Shown: piece after piece, positions 40,894-53,149 of the stretch | Layout: every line of letters starts with the position of its first letter | Numbering within the stretch: the stretch's first letter is position 1 | Notes under the pieces: model-generated | The model's input: only the letters and a program-made list of their open reading frames with translations | Told to the model about the DNA's origin: nothing | The model's database searches: none | Program-made: the position numbers and the translations under genes | NCBI GenBank assembly: GCA_014925825.1 | Contig: JACGCK010000087.1 | Location: 1 to 64,000, forward strand | DNA length: 64,000 nt | Direction of reading: 5' to 3' | Source of the DNA: Pholiota molesta | Lineage: Eukaryota; Basidiomycota; Agaricomycetes; Agaricales; Strophariaceae

Positions 40894-42544
40894 ATGGATC
40901 ATCTAAGTCTGTCGGATACTGAACAGCGGGTGCAAGTTTATCAGTCGCGCATTCGTGTAGACTATGCGGCGAAGATTCGGGAAGTCGCCAAGTTGACTGA
41001 TGAAGTTGCCATGTGGCAAATTCGACTCCTCGAGATCGAACACGAAAACAATATTCTCAGACAACGGCTTGTCCTAGCCAAAAACGAAATTGTAGAGCTA
41101 GAGAAAGGAACAACTGCGGTTACTGCCAGCGAAAAGGTACATTTTTTGATTGGCCTCCTAACAAGAGAGATACTCATTGCCATTACATAGGACAAACCAT
41201 CTCGAGCTGTTGCTACATCGATGTCAAAGTTTTCCAAACTATCTTTAAAGCGCGTAAGTACTAATTTCCTTGTTTTCTCTACCGTTATGAATCATGCTCA
41301 AGCTGATCTTTACCAAAGGAACGATCACCCTCCTCGGAAATTGCAGACATACCCAAGCGCTCGTCAAAGAAATTCAAAGGAAGAGAGAGGGCAGAGCGCG
41401 TATGTGTTCGTTTCCTGAATTCGGTATAACTTATTCTACGACATTTGCAGTCATTGAGTGTTCGTTCGGACCATAGCATTACAGATTCGTCTGGCGAGTC
41501 TGATGACGTACGTTTCCTACCTTGAGAATGATATAAGTATCGACTCCCTCCTCACACCTGCTACTTATTTAGGAGCCAGACATTGAGCACGTCTCCTCAC
41601 CGCCCGAATCTGCTACCGACAAATACCTCCAATCAATGGAAGCACTCGCAATACATCCATCACCCTTCAACCTCGAGGTCGATCGGAGTTTTCTTCAAGT
41701 TAGCTATGGTGGCGGTATTGATCGGCACTTTCTCACATACATTCCCGCAGAACGGAACCCGTCTGGCAAATTTCGCCGTCGTGTGGTTTTCCCGACATTG
41801 GGCATAAATCCGTCTATGCCTAGCCGTCCTGGGGCTCCAGGACTTATTTTCGCCTCTCGGCATCACATGTTGCCACGTGTCTTTTGCACCCTTTTCTGTA
41901 AGAACTCTAAACATGGGTCGAAATGGCGCTATCTAGGTGAATACGATGGCGAGTGGGTTGGGAGCATGTCAGCTGAAATTTTCAGGTTGCAGTCCCCGAA
42001 AGTAAGTTCATGTTATCTTTCCTTCCTATATCTTGGGCTCACTTTTCCAACGTGTTTAATAGTTTCAACAGTTATGGGCCCTGCAGATTTTGAAGAAAAG
42101 AGAATTCGATGGATATCTTGTTATGCGTGCACGTATTGCACTTCGCTTGGCTTCCGTTATTCCTATGAGTGACAAAAATGAGGAACTAAGAACTATTGGG
42201 GAGGAAGTTAACTTGATTAAGAATGATAGAGGGAGGTTTCTATCGATAGATGATATCATAGCTGCTTTCGCGGATGGAGATGAGGTGCTCAATGCTATTT
42301 CGTCCTATTATCATGAATATTCTGACCATCTTGCTAGAAAATTGACATTATCCGTGTGGTCTGTGTCCAATATGATCATGTCTTTGCGGACGATATGAAA
42401 ACACGCTTCCTCAAGTTGGTCCAACAATCACAGGTGGCATTTATGTCATCTACGACAACTCCAAGCTCGACAACTGGGGTTTCGGAAGAAAAGGATCACA
42501 TCCTTGCACTTGTCCAGAAATGTAAAAAAGCCACCGCCAATTAA
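40894..42544 (+). CDS. DUF6697 protein, copy 2, intact
   Basis: Seven exons in phase give 433 residues: 40894-41136, 41191-41253, 41319-41399, 41451-41507, 41573-42001, 42063-42284, 42338-42544. N-terminal coiled coil of ~80 residues, a basic linker (PKRSSKKFKGRERAER), a short acidic stretch, then the DUF6697 domain with SMPSRPGAPGLIFASRHH, WRYLGEYDGEWVGSM, VMRARIALRLASVIP and VCVQYDHVFADDM. Exon 4 is 57 nt against 297 nt in copy 1, an exact 240-nt in-frame difference. Exon lengths elsewhere are the same or within a codon, apart from the last exon (207 against 228 nt). The domain is widespread in agaricomycetes with no known activity; a nuclear or chromatin role is only a guess. Confidence 0.82.
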
Positions 42545-43181
42545 ATGGTCTAATTCTTATTCTTTGGGGTCTTCTGGGTCTACTGAATCGGCTAGAAAGG
42601 GAGGTTAGACTTAGTTATATATATATATATATCATTACAATATTAAGATACAGCGAAGCAAGGTAGTGGCAAATAGTTTTCTGGTCGGCCTATACTTATC
42701 ATCCGAAAGATCGAATGAGAACGCAGAGCAAGGAGGTGTATGTGAATTAGGAAACTTTACCGACTGTCGTCGCAGAACTCGAACTGAGAACTTGGAATGA
42801 TCTTTCTCTTATGAAGGTGAACAACGAACCTTACATATTGAACATTCTGTCAGCCTCAGTGCAGGGATTACTGTAAGATGCGCCGGTATACATGGGAGGT
42901 CTTCGCTCATCTGAAAGTCCAATATAGATGGCAATAAGCTGAGCTATACAAGAGACTAGAGCACTTACAGTCTACTACTGCTGCTCGAGGAAATAATATT
43001 ATATCTACAAACAAAAAAAGAGAAGTAACACAAGCTAGCAATGGCGACCAGTGGCGAATGAGTTTCGTCAATAAAACTACAAGGGAATTGTCCTGAACAG
43101 CATATTGTCCAGAGGAGCGAATAGGAACGCAGAGCAATACGAGGTAGCCATGAATCAGATACGGTCATAAATATTTCATCA
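42545..43181. other. intergenic with TA microsatellite
   Basis: Between the convergent ends of DUF6697 copy 2 and the membrane-protein gene. Holds an (AT)n run at about 42616-42632, and the phrase AACGCAGAGCAA at both 42721 and 43127. No gene. Confidence 0.5.
42616..42632. repeat. (AT)n microsatellite
   Basis: About eight AT repeats in the 3' flank of DUF6697 copy 2. Confidence 0.8.
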
Positions 43182-44002
43182 TCATAGAGCTTCGATAAAT
43201 TTGGAGCCCGAGTTGAATGTACTGGTAGTTTGTGAGGTTGTCTCAGCAAATGGGTTGGTGATGCTGACGTTTTCAGTGGAATCGTGGTCGGAGAAATGCG
43301 TGTATGAATCGGTGGTAGACACGATCGCTTCTTGACTCGCTACACGGCGAATGGGAGGCGGTGATAGCTGCGATTCAATCGTGACGGCGTGATGGGAGAG
43401 CGAGGAGTGCCCGCCGGACGAGTGCCCGCGCATGGGGGCGTAATGCCCAGATGACCCGGGGGACGAGCCACCAGAATTCGAAGATCGTGGTGAGACTACA
43501 GATGCCCGGTCTGTCATTCGCATCGACGGGGGAGAGATAGGGTCTTGAGGGTGTCGGGTGTCGCCGCCAGCTGCGTCCAAATCCCAGTCGCTCGTGCTTC
43601 TCGCGTGCATCCAGCCTTCGCCGGGGCCCATGGCGCTCCTGGATTTATTTGGCCGCGTAGATTCAGCCCCTTGGCTAGGGGCTGAAATGCGCATGGTGCG
43701 CGCGAACCAGTCTCGAACGGAACCGAATGGCGCTGTGCTTCGTGTATATTGTTGGCGTCGCGCTCGCGGGTCATTGTGTACTGAGTCCTCCCGCAATAGA
43801 TATATCACTGCAGAGCATGATACAACAATAATAATTATGAGGATCGCCACGATGGCTATAAATGCTGTGCGTAAACGTTTTTGAATGTCAACAGGTTCCA
43901 GTGATCCGCAACGTTTGTAAAACACATACCCGCTGACGATCCAGCAACCCGGGGGATTTCTCGTTTTGTGATACCCTCAGCGGTTCCGACCCTGCTGACC
44001 AT
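43182..44002 (-). CDS. single-pass membrane protein with long Ser/Pro-rich tail
   Basis: Unrecognised. Two exons, 44002-43930 and 43864-43182, give 251 residues. The short exon 1 (MVSRVGTAEGITKREIPRV...) joins through a GTATGT...ACAG intron directly into a transmembrane helix, AFIAIVAILIIIIVVSCSAV, at residues ~25-46. The remaining ~200 residues are low complexity, Ser/His/Gly/Thr-rich, with basic patches next to the membrane. This is the arrangement of a signal-anchored protein with a long, probably cytosolic and phosphorylatable tail. An in-frame ATG at 43925 exists inside the intron; the spliced model is preferred because the intron signals are canonical. No enzyme motif. Confidence 0.65.
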
Positions 44003-46852
44003 TGCGTATATGGATTGAAATGGGCAAGAAAATCCTATTCAATTCCACCGTGATGAAAACCTCCTGTGATGATGATGTCGTGCGAGCGCGGTTCAAGTAA
44101 CAAGCTAGGAGCCTTTTGTGGGGGGTTGGTTTGGAAGATGGATAGATTTACGAGTGCCAGTACATCGAGAGAGGTGTTGGCAAGAACTAAAACCGCCAGC
44201 GCACGCCGGTGATGTGGACAAGGGCAAGACTGACCGTTGTAGCCAGACCATTCTTTCTCACTGACACATGTCAGGGTTCGACCGTAAGGAACCTAAATCA
44301 GGCAAATCCATCAATGATCCTCAGTACTTGGCATACTCACGTGGCCCTCTCCGTACCTGCAAGTTATCGACTTGTAAATTTCCAAAAAATCCAAAAGGAA
44401 AGGTTTATATCCAACTTCAAGTTTCAGCTTTAGTAGCGCGTATTCTTCTCAAAGACTCGACTATAGAATGCCAAGAATAAACTCAGGTAAAACTTTCCTC
44501 TACCAAAAATAGCTAATTACTAAAGTGCTGCCACAACGCTCAAACAACGCTGCCACTACCATTGACACTGGCCGAAAGGCAGCCAACAGTCATTGCGGAC
44601 TCGAGTGCTAGCCAACGACAGGCATTATTATAATTAGTTATACATAACTAAAGGGCCATGACTTGTGGGCTGGTGCACAATATCGCGCTTTGTCAAGGAT
44701 TAGGTGTGGACCTGACAAGCTTTCAGTGGCCTGAATATTCACAAATAAATATAAGTGCTGAGTAGTTCTTCCTAGTATCGAGACGCAGTCGACTCAAACG
44801 TCAGGCAGTAAAATATTTGGAAACATATTACCAAAGGAGCACTTCCCTCCGCTATTAATATTATGCAACAAGCTTCAAGACACCGCTGTGAAATGAGAAG
44901 ATCGCTTTAATGAAGTGTACTGTGAACAACGGCTCTCTTCTTATATTAATCAATCTCAAAATAAGGTGCATCGAAGGCGGACATAGCTTATTCTATGATA
45001 ACTACTTCATCTCAGAAACGAAAAACTGAAATTACTGAAGGTCTTGTGTCGGATAATGCTATATCCAAAAGACGCTTCGGACGTAGTAAGCATTTTACCT
45101 GTCGAGCTTTCCGGCTTCGGTTTTCTAACCCAGAGTTTATGGTAACAAAGGCCGCCCAATATCCGACCGTGTGGCAGATTTAATTGCAAGGATCTGCATA
45201 GTTCTTGGAAAGCACGCGCTTATTCACATCCATTCTAGAAAACAATTTACAATCATATCGCTCTGCTCATAAATTTAGATTACTCGTCGATGGCGAAGTC
45301 GACTACGGCGCTTATCATCTATCCTTGCAGGGCATTTACGGACTCGAATCTTGCATGTGAGCGACCGAATAAGTGATTGATTTCGTGGACATAAGATTGA
45401 ACTTCGACTTCTTCAAGGCCAATTTAGACATTGCGGAGATTAAGGATGGGAAAGACACGAGCAAGTGATTTTAAATGTAAAATGTCTTCTTTTACGCTAG
45501 CCCATTTGAGGTCCATTCAGATCCAAATTCACGCTCAACGTCTGGCTGGTCGACGTAACGACAATCCTCTTTCTTTATGGTCAATTGAGAACTTGGATTT
45601 AAAAAACTCACGCGTAGCTTATCGCCCTCGCTGGCGAATGCGAGCAGTGTCCAAGACCCAAGGATCGGGGTTATTCGACAAACGACGAAGTCAATGGACC
45701 ACGAGAAAAAGTGGCCGTGAACGATCCCCTCACGTTGGAAATAATTCAGAGAAGGAAACAATATATTGTTGCTTCCGCTCGCAAGAGGTGTCGTTTCACA
45801 ATTGATATCGTTTCACCAGATAACGCCACCACGAAGATGCAGAGCGAACAATAGTGGTTCTATTAATAGCTGTCAATGAAGCTTGAAGCGCTAATGTGAG
45901 GTCTTCCCTTTATTATCACTGGAATTGGGACATTGACGACTTGTAGTCGCAACATTATCTTGAAAACGGTATGGCATATAATGTAGAGGTTTTGGGTGAT
46001 AAGATTCTTTATCCAGAATAATACCGGTAAACATTTTCTGGGAAGACATACAAAGAGTCCTTTCAATTGATTACTTAAAAAGAACGTTTTCGACTCTCGA
46101 TCGGGCAAATATTTGAATACCCGCTTAACAGATACTGTCATCAAGTCGAAGAACATCCTCTTATGACACATGTGCTATACCAAGACCGAATGTAAATTCT
46201 AACATGGCCGATTATATCTTTAGCGCCGGCACAGGGGCCAGAGATTGCGCGCTGGCGAGGCCATATGTCCCGTTAATTGTACTCGCATCCGTATCTCAAG
46301 AATTCCAGGGCAATTGACGGTTATTTGGTATTCTGAATGGAGGCCCAGAATACCCCACATCGACGAATCCGCTGCAGAATAGAGGGGCTCGTGATTCTTG
46401 TGTTGTGCAGTTTGTACCAAGTCTGTACATGGGGACTCGGAGCGGGGAAATACTGCTCATTATAGCCACTGGAATTCTGAATTCGTAAGGTGGAGGAGTC
46501 TGCAAGTTATGCTTCCATAAGGGCTAAGTGGTATCTTCGAAGAGTCGGTGGGCTAACATTTCATTTAGTTAGTAAGCGGCAGGCAGGCATTCATCTTGGA
46601 TGCACGAAGATCGATACTTATGCTTATATGGCCATAAGCTGGTAGGAGACTTGTTGAATCTTGGCGTTATACCTAGAGAGAGCCCGATCGATCGAGGTCA
46701 CTTGAGGGCTATCTTAGATCTACCTCGGGCGCCCCGAAGCATCCATTCCAGTCACCCAGAGAGGCACTGCAGTAATTCATGATAAAGGCTGGAGAAAACT
46801 AGATTATGCTCGATTTTCCACTTCGTCATATCTCTAGTACCTGCTTGCTACG
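44003..46852. other. about 2.8 kb without a supported gene
   Basis: AT-rich. Small open frames at 44209-44480, 44995-45190, 45431-45805 and 46220-46505 show no family motif or convincing splice linkage. A near-palindrome TTAGTTATACATAACTAA lies at about 44634-44651. This may hold relics of old genes or mobile DNA, but I cannot name any. Confidence 0.5.
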
Positions 46853-48390
46853 ATGTTCCCAGAAGTCGAGTCTCGCATCCTTGGGTGGTCTCCCCCCGAC
46901 AACGAGGAGTTCGTCGATGTCCTGTTAACATCATGCGCCGATAAATTGCTCCCTCTGCAGAATCCTACCTTCCACATCCTGGAGCCCAATCCTCTTCGAC
47001 GGCTGCGTCGGACGACCACTGGTATCTTCCGCGACACATCTCCCGCTTCCAGCACCTCGGAGCACTCGTCCGATGAAGCGCCTGTGGACAAGCGCGCTGA
47101 GGCGAACAGCAAGCATGCAGACCCCGCCTGGGTCGCGCGTCCTCGTAACGAGTTCATCATCTTCCGGTGCGAATACGTGCGCAAGCACTCTCGCGAGGGA
47201 AAGCGCGTTAGGCGCACCCCAGGTGCCGAGGCGGAGAAGACCTTGTCGAAGCATGCAGCGGAGGCGTGGCACCACCTGCCGCCTGAAGAACGCCTGTACT
47301 GGAAGGAACGCGCCAACGCGGAGAGGAACGAGCATGCGCGTCGATACCCCGACTATCGATACAGGCCCAAGAAGAGTGTCACCGCGCGACGCCGCCAGAC
47401 AAGGTGTTCGCCCAGCAAACCGGCCGCGTCGAATGCAGAGAACACTCCCATCGTAGAGCAAGACGCCTTGGAGACAAAGGCCTCCAGCCGAGCAGAATTT
47501 TCTATCACTCGACAGTCCTCCTCCTCGAGTAAAGGAACGCCCCGCAGATATGCATCCGTTCCTGAGCTGAGCATTACAGAGCCCGTCCATCGTCGCCTGC
47601 GTTCGACCGCCAGTCAAGGCTGGATCGGAACTGCGTCTTCGTCCCCTGACCATGGGAGCTTCGCTGCTCCTTCGCGAGAGGTACGCCTCGTCCCTTCAGA
47701 TTCTTCATCTCGATTGTGACATACTTCGCGCAGTTTACTCCTATGCCTCAGCTCGTGGACGACGTGCCATTCGAATCTTCCGATTATATTTCTGCAGAGT
47801 ACGCCCCACGTCCCGCGATACATCCCACAGGGACAACGCTGCAGTCAACTAGCTCTCTCTTGAACTGGAATGGCGTGCGAATGGTCTGTACCTCTCCTCA
47901 ACCCACTCAATTTCTCTCCTCCACCTCCGTCTCGATCTCGGGTCTCCCATCGCTCGACATGACCAGTGCGCATATGCTGTCCGAATACACCACCGGCGGC
48001 AATCCGGAGCCCATCTCCGACTCGCAGATGTTTGGCTTGGGTTCCGCAATGCACTATACCATACAGGGCGATGTCTGGATGTCTCAACTTGAGCTGCAGT
48101 ACCCAAGCCCAAGCGACCAAGATGCGAGCCGAGTAGCGCCAGCGGACGGGGTGGCGCCAGAAGCGATCGAGACGCAGCCCATGCATGAGTCCTCCGCCCC
48201 CACCTCTGGCACTCCGAATACCATGTACGGCTCGGGCGGCGGGGGAATGCTTGCCCCTCAAGTTATGGAGGACTATGGGCTGTCCCTCGGTGATTCCATT
48301 CCTGTCGATTTCCTGCGAAGTGGAACAGGATCAAACGCGGAGAACTTATACGCAATGGACACTGACGATTTTTTCAACCACAACTACTAA
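46853..48390 (+). CDS. HMG-box transcription factor
   Basis: Sequence-specific DNA-binding protein of the MATA-HMG/SOX-like class. Such proteins in basidiomycetes include pheromone-response and mating regulators, but the target here is unknown. Two exons, 46853-47680 and 47734-48390, give 494 residues. The HMG box spans residues ~95-172: RPRNEFIIFRCEYVRKH, a basic loop, then LSKHAAEAWHHLPPEERLYWKERANAERNEHA and YPDYRYRPKK, with the aromatic residues of the three-helix fold in place. A Ser/Arg-rich linker with possible phosphorylation sites follows. The C-terminal half is Ser/Pro/Gln-rich and acidic, ending in DTDDFF, as in activation domains. I do not see genes of a mating-type locus nearby. 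Confidence 0.88.
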
Positions 48391-49105
48391 TTTTTCCTCC
48401 TTCCCTGATCCTCTCCGTTTCCATGATTTGGGGCACGTCGTCCTTCTTTCACTTCCGTGTTGACTTCGTTCTGTGGCCCTCGGTAGTTTATTTGTAAGTC
48501 TTCTGTTGTATCAGTCCTGCCGTTTTTGTTTTGGATTCATTGTAACAAAACTCACAATTTCCGTCTTATATTATTTGTTAAATTATTCGAATGTCCTCGC
48601 TTGAACTTCCGTCCTATGTAGCGTATTGATTGTCTTTTTCTGTAGTCGTTTAATCGTATTTAGTGCGCATGCCATGTATTCTTTAATTGTATAAAACAAT
48701 CGATTTTGAGGTTTCCTGAATGAGAATTATTGCAGTGCTTAATAGCCCGCAAAAGGTCTCTCAAGACAAGGCCGCCAAAAAATCTGGAAAGCGCATATCA
48801 GTCAGCGAAAGTTTCGAGGGAAAGTGGCGAATTGAAACATAACTGGGCTAAACAAACCAAGGGTGCATCATGATACTGAGCGCTGACAGTACCAACGTCA
48901 TAGAAAGAAATTGCTATCCAGCCATCGAAAGAGAGCGCGCACGCCAGGACTTAGAGATTACAAATGTATTCCGTTCATAGCATACAAACCCACAACAAAG
49001 GAGTGAAATATACATTCCCATTAAAAAACACGAACATAGCAGGTCATAGATGGAGCTTACGCCTTGAAAAGCGCGCCAGGCGCTGCCCCGCTACACCGAC
49101 CGCTT
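48391..49105. other. intergenic, 3' flanks of convergent genes
   Basis: T-rich 3' region of the HMG gene, then AT-rich spacer up to the carboxypeptidase stop. No gene seen. Confidence 0.5.
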
Positions 49106-51600
49106 CTATGCCGCGATTGGTTTATCCTGGATCCACCGAGTGATAAGATCCTACAAGTGGCAAAATCAAATCAGAAATCAGCAACCGAATTAATCCAGCA
49201 TTAGTGCGTAGCACGTTCCACGACGTCGAGCACCCTAAAGCTAGAAGCGCCGGCGGCGAGTGCGAACATGCCAAGAAAGGCAGTAGCGCGGCAAGAGACA
49301 AGGACGGGATCGGACTTACTAATGCTGCTTCTGGTTGATCGTATGGGGCCATATGCCTGATGAAATAGATAGCGTCAATTCGGACCGACGATTAGATAGG
49401 TGGAAAGGCCAACGACTTACCCTGCTGCGTGAATATTCACAAAGGTGACGTTGCCAGCGGTACGTCCGGCACCACCGGCGCTTCTAACTTCACCAGCAGT
49501 GCGTCCACTATCAGGTAATATCCAAGGAAGAGACTTGGCCCGAGCGAATTCGGCAGAGAATTTGCTCTGCAGAGCTTCGACCCACCGTTCATTGCCCTAG
49601 TAGATCATTAGTTCGACTCAAGTATCGACTGCGAAGAACCTACGAGGTAATTGCACATCATATCTAGATGAAAGAAAGGTGTTGTTCGTTAGCATGTTTG
49701 GAGTACCCTCGGGATCAACACCACCTAATTTTGCGCGAAGCGCTCGTGTTCCGAGAACAAAGAGCGCACTGTGCGCCGCCCGACGAAAAAGCGGGAAGAG
49801 AACCATGCAAGGCGCACCAGTGACCACTGACAACATGCAAGAACTTAATGAAAGTTAATGATCCGGAGACCCGGATAACGTAAACTCAGACCAGCGCTCC
49901 GCGATTAACAGCCCGACCATGCAACGTGTAAAAACGGCGGTGGCTTGGGCGGTGGCATCTTCGCCGACGTCGGGAACAACAAACTCCCAAGCTTAGGGAA
50001 CTAAGAGAATTTTCAAGCATGGTGTCGCACGCGTCGTTTCTCCTCCTTCGATTCGAGAAAAAGAAAAAGGGAGAGATTAACACTAAGAACTCACCTGCGT
50101 TGCCTGCATACACCAGAAGCCTGACGCCAGCATTCACTAGCTCTGGGAGCAAAGCAGCACTATGGTGCATCCCGTCTCCGTTCATGTAGAACGCCTGGTT
50201 GATGGCCTTATTGCATGTAGCGAAGTCCTTCGAGGGGTTGACTCCGAGAGCGGCCTTGTTGGAAGGGTCGTTCATCCAAGTCTCGATCCATCCCGTCTGC
50301 TCGTAGCAGAGAGCGCCGTCTCTCTCTCCGCGGTCACAGGTTTTCCGAACGTCGTATGGGTTAAGGCCGGTTTCTGTAGGCAGGTCGTATTATGATATAT
50401 ATCCTGAATAGCAATAGAACTTACGCATCAAAGGCCCGAAGAGCTGGGAGTCACAGTATGCGACAGCAGGCACGCAAGTAAACCTGGAGGTAAAGTTATA
50501 GCATGCCTTGATCAATCTCTGGCAAATTGGGATCTTCGAGCGAAGAGTCGTGCACTGAGGACCCTGAGGATCGTCGTAAACTGGGTACGGTCCATCGCAA
50601 ACGTAATCCGCCAGAGAGCCCATCTGAATATACGGATCCGTCAGCCCGTTTGCGAGCACAACAGATGACAAGTTGATGTGCTTGAGCTTGGGGTTCGGGG
50701 CAGCCTTCAGGTCGTTGTTGGCCTTGAAGATGATGCTCGCAAAGTTGGGCGCGTACGTGCCGCCGTAGCTCTCCGCAGCAATGTGGAAAGGCACTTTCGA
50801 GTATTGCGGGAATCGGTTCAGGAACAGTTCGAGGAAGGCATAGACGTCCACGCCGGCGACGGGGGAGGTGGACACGGTGGTGCCGTCGTCTGCGTACGAA
50901 TAGCCGACGTTGACTGGCTGGTCGAGGAAGATGACGTTGGCGTTGTTGGTCCAGCTGTGGGGGTTTCGTGTGACGTTGCGCCCTTCGTCGGCCACGGCGC
51001 AGGGTCCGAGCTCGAAGAGAAGACCGGTGGAGGAGCTGCATCCTGGACCACCGTTCAGCCAGAGAATAAGAGGTGCATTCTCTGGGTCATTCCGAGATTC
51101 AAAGAACCTGGCGGAAATGAGTGATAAGCTCGTGCTCAATATCTGACGACTCACCAAAAGAAGAGGTGCTTGTCCTCTGCAACATCAAGGTATCCGGAAT
51201 ATTGCTTCACAGCGGGGTCACATAACTTCGGCTCTGTAACTCTCAGATTATAACTTTGGAAGCTAGGGTGTGTTACGAATTCGTCTGGATGTCATGATAA
51301 GGACCTTCAAACTAAAGAAAAGTAGTAGGCGCTGATGAACTCACATAACAGATTATCCTGCTTGATATACTCGCGTCCTTGGTGGTACCATTTCTCCATG
51401 TTCTTCTTGCCTTGAAGGATTACCTTCTTTGCATCATCCAACCATTCTGTGGCGGAATCGCGGAACTGGTCTGCCGCTGAGTTGAACTTGCCCAAATTAA
51501 AGGGCGTTTGTGGCTGGGCTATGCTATCGAACGCTGGAGGAGCTCCGTATACAGCTAATGGAATCGATAGGAGCAACAAAGGCGATATAAAGGGCTTCAT
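49106..51600 (-). CDS. serine carboxypeptidase (family S10, carboxypeptidase Y-like)
   Basis: Trims C-terminal residues in the vacuole or outside the cell. Eight exons give 541 residues: 51600-51345, 51284-51155, 51107-50425, 50373-50095, 49663-49644, 49596-49421, 49356-49320, 49150-49106. Signal peptide MKPFISPLLLLSIPLAVYG, then a propeptide-like helical segment. LWLNGGPGCSSSTG forms the oxyanion region. Catalytic Ser is at residue ~242 in AAESYGGTYAP. Catalytic Asp is in YAGNADMMCNYLGN, and catalytic His in HAAGHMAPYDQPEAA. Several N-glycosylation sites and paired cysteines fit the family. The Asp codon is split by a 431-nt intron and completed by a 20-nt exon. The frame is clean and all triad residues are present. 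Confidence 0.92.
49664..50094 (-). other. 431-nt intron before a 20-nt exon in the carboxypeptidase gene
   Basis: Starts GTGAGTTC and ends CATCTAG. It is about eight times longer than most introns here. It contains GC-richer tracts (for example 49700-49810) unlike the normal AT-rich introns, which suggests an insertion, but I find no terminal repeats. Confidence 0.65.
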
Positions 51601-51842
51601 GACGCGTAGGATGGGAAGCTGTAGATGTAGTTGTGATTCAAGTCCACCGCATTTGTGGTTGCAATGGACGGGGACTCGTCGGCCCGGTGGGTTACTCTGG
51701 CAGCACGACGAGTGTATGACTTTTCTTGGCTTTCTCTAACCAACTTAGCGTGCGTTACTAGGCCGCGAATTCTGACTGTCTCAAAAAAGAAATCCCCAAG
51801 TACGAACGTCAAATAAATAGCAATCCAATATAAGTATATTCT

Positions 51843-53149
51843 TCAAAGGCTGGGTGACTTTGGCGGAGAAAGCAAAAGCCTCCATCTCGCGTTGACGCCT
51901 TCACCTCGAACGCGCTTTACGAACCCATCGCCTTCCAGCTTGCGCAGATGCAAATCAATCCCACGCGAAGCAGGAAGCCACAAATTCTCCGGATACGCCT
52001 GGTACAAAACACGCACGATCGTCCACGTTGTCCATAAATTCCCGTCTTCAGATAGCAGCGTGTCGTTGACGCCGCTGAGAATCTCCGCAGGCATGGGTGC
52101 TCTCAATACGTCCAAGATCTGCGCTTCGCGCTGTAGTCGGTGCTTGATGTACGTCGAGATCGTCTCGCGGCCGTTGGCCACGACCGCGCCGTGCGCTGGA
52201 TAGAGCGATACGTACTCGAGGTCGATGTCTGCCTTCTCCGTGCTTTCCGCTTGGATATTTGGAGAAGGTGAAGTCGAGCCGAAATGCAGCATCTTGTTCA
52301 AACTTGCGAGATAAGTCGCGAGGTCCTCGAATATGGCCGTTCCGTGGCCAAGTACCGTGTCGGCGGTATAGAGAGCGCGATCTTGTGGAATATATAGGCT
52401 AATCGAATCTACCGTATGCCCTGGGGTATGGAGCACACGCAGAAGTGTGGCACCGTTGACTGGATCCTTGAAGGTCTGTCCATCGACAAGGTCATGGAGG
52501 TAGCCACCGCTGGGAGGAGGGGTAAAAAGGTCCGGAGTAAGCTTCTCGAGAACCTTGGGCAGATGGTTGTGTTCTGAATTATGGGCGCCAACAGCATCTT
52601 TGAAAGGGTATTTGTGTAATCGAGGAGGGGTGTAGATGTGGCCAGGATTGCGAGTCTCCCAGAGCTGCTTGAGCAAACTAAGGACAGTGGGGAGACCTCC
52701 AACATGGTCATGATGCCAATGCGAGAGGACGATGTCCGAGACATCTGGTTGTGCTGGATTTGGAAGCTCCTGGAGAGCCGAAGCCAGAACGGGTATATAT
52801 GATGCAAGGCCCTCGGCAGTGTCGATGAGAATATACGGATTTTGGGAACCTATGATATAGGTGTTGGTCCCTGCGTTACGATACGGGTTCAGCATTGCGT
52901 CTTTAATTCAAGTACGGTGAGGCCGTCACATAAATACCTTGGAGAGTAAATTTCCCTGGGTTCTAAAGACACGCTGAGAATACTCTCTAATAAGAGCAGG
53001 CCACAAGAAAATACCTGACCCAATACTCGAACGACGTGGTCACTAAGCTATTCAATGCGGTATAGATTAGACAGGGGGTTCACGGGTCGAAGTTCGAACA
53101 AAACGATGCGTACTCTGGTGATATCTCCAAGTTCTGTCAGTTTCTCCAT
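51843..53149 (-). CDS. LACTB2-like metallo-beta-lactamase-fold hydrolase
   Basis: Four exons give 373 residues: 53149-53114, 53047-53015, 52962-52938, 52870-51843. The first three encode only 12, 11 and 8 residues. Read together they give MEKLTELGDITRLSDHVVRVLGQ, then NPGKFTLQGTNTYIIG, the canonical start of LACTB2-like proteins. Metal ligands: HWHHDH at residues ~82-87, HTPGHT, TADTVLG and YPAHG. The C-terminus (residues ~285-370) is the winged-helix-like extension of the family. Relatives are a mitochondrial endoribonuclease in animals and polyketide-releasing thioesterases in fungi. No polyketide synthase is near, so a general role is more likely. An ATG at 52895 lies inside an intron and would lose the N-terminus. 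Confidence 0.88.

Larger units (their letters stand above)
38083..42544 (+). repeat. tandem duplication of a ~2.4-kb DUF6697 gene unit
   Basis: The genes at 38426 and 40894 share exon pattern and the ~300 bp before the start codon: phrases such as CATTTGCCGGCCATAGA, CTCCTGAGGGCA, ACGAATTGATCGAATA and GGCGAGTCGCGTC recur in both upstream regions. The unit appears to begin in the 3' flank of the 899-residue gene. Confidence 0.8.

Noticed and set aside
44209..44480. Two overlapping small open frames
   Set aside because: No motif or supporting splice sites.
45431..45805. 124-codon open frame rich in Arg/Ser
   Set aside because: No recognisable domain and no splice-linked partner; composition alone is not evidence.
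52895..52895. ATG at 52895 as the start of the LACTB2-like gene
   Set aside because: It lies inside a canonical intron; the micro-exon model supplies the family N-terminus.
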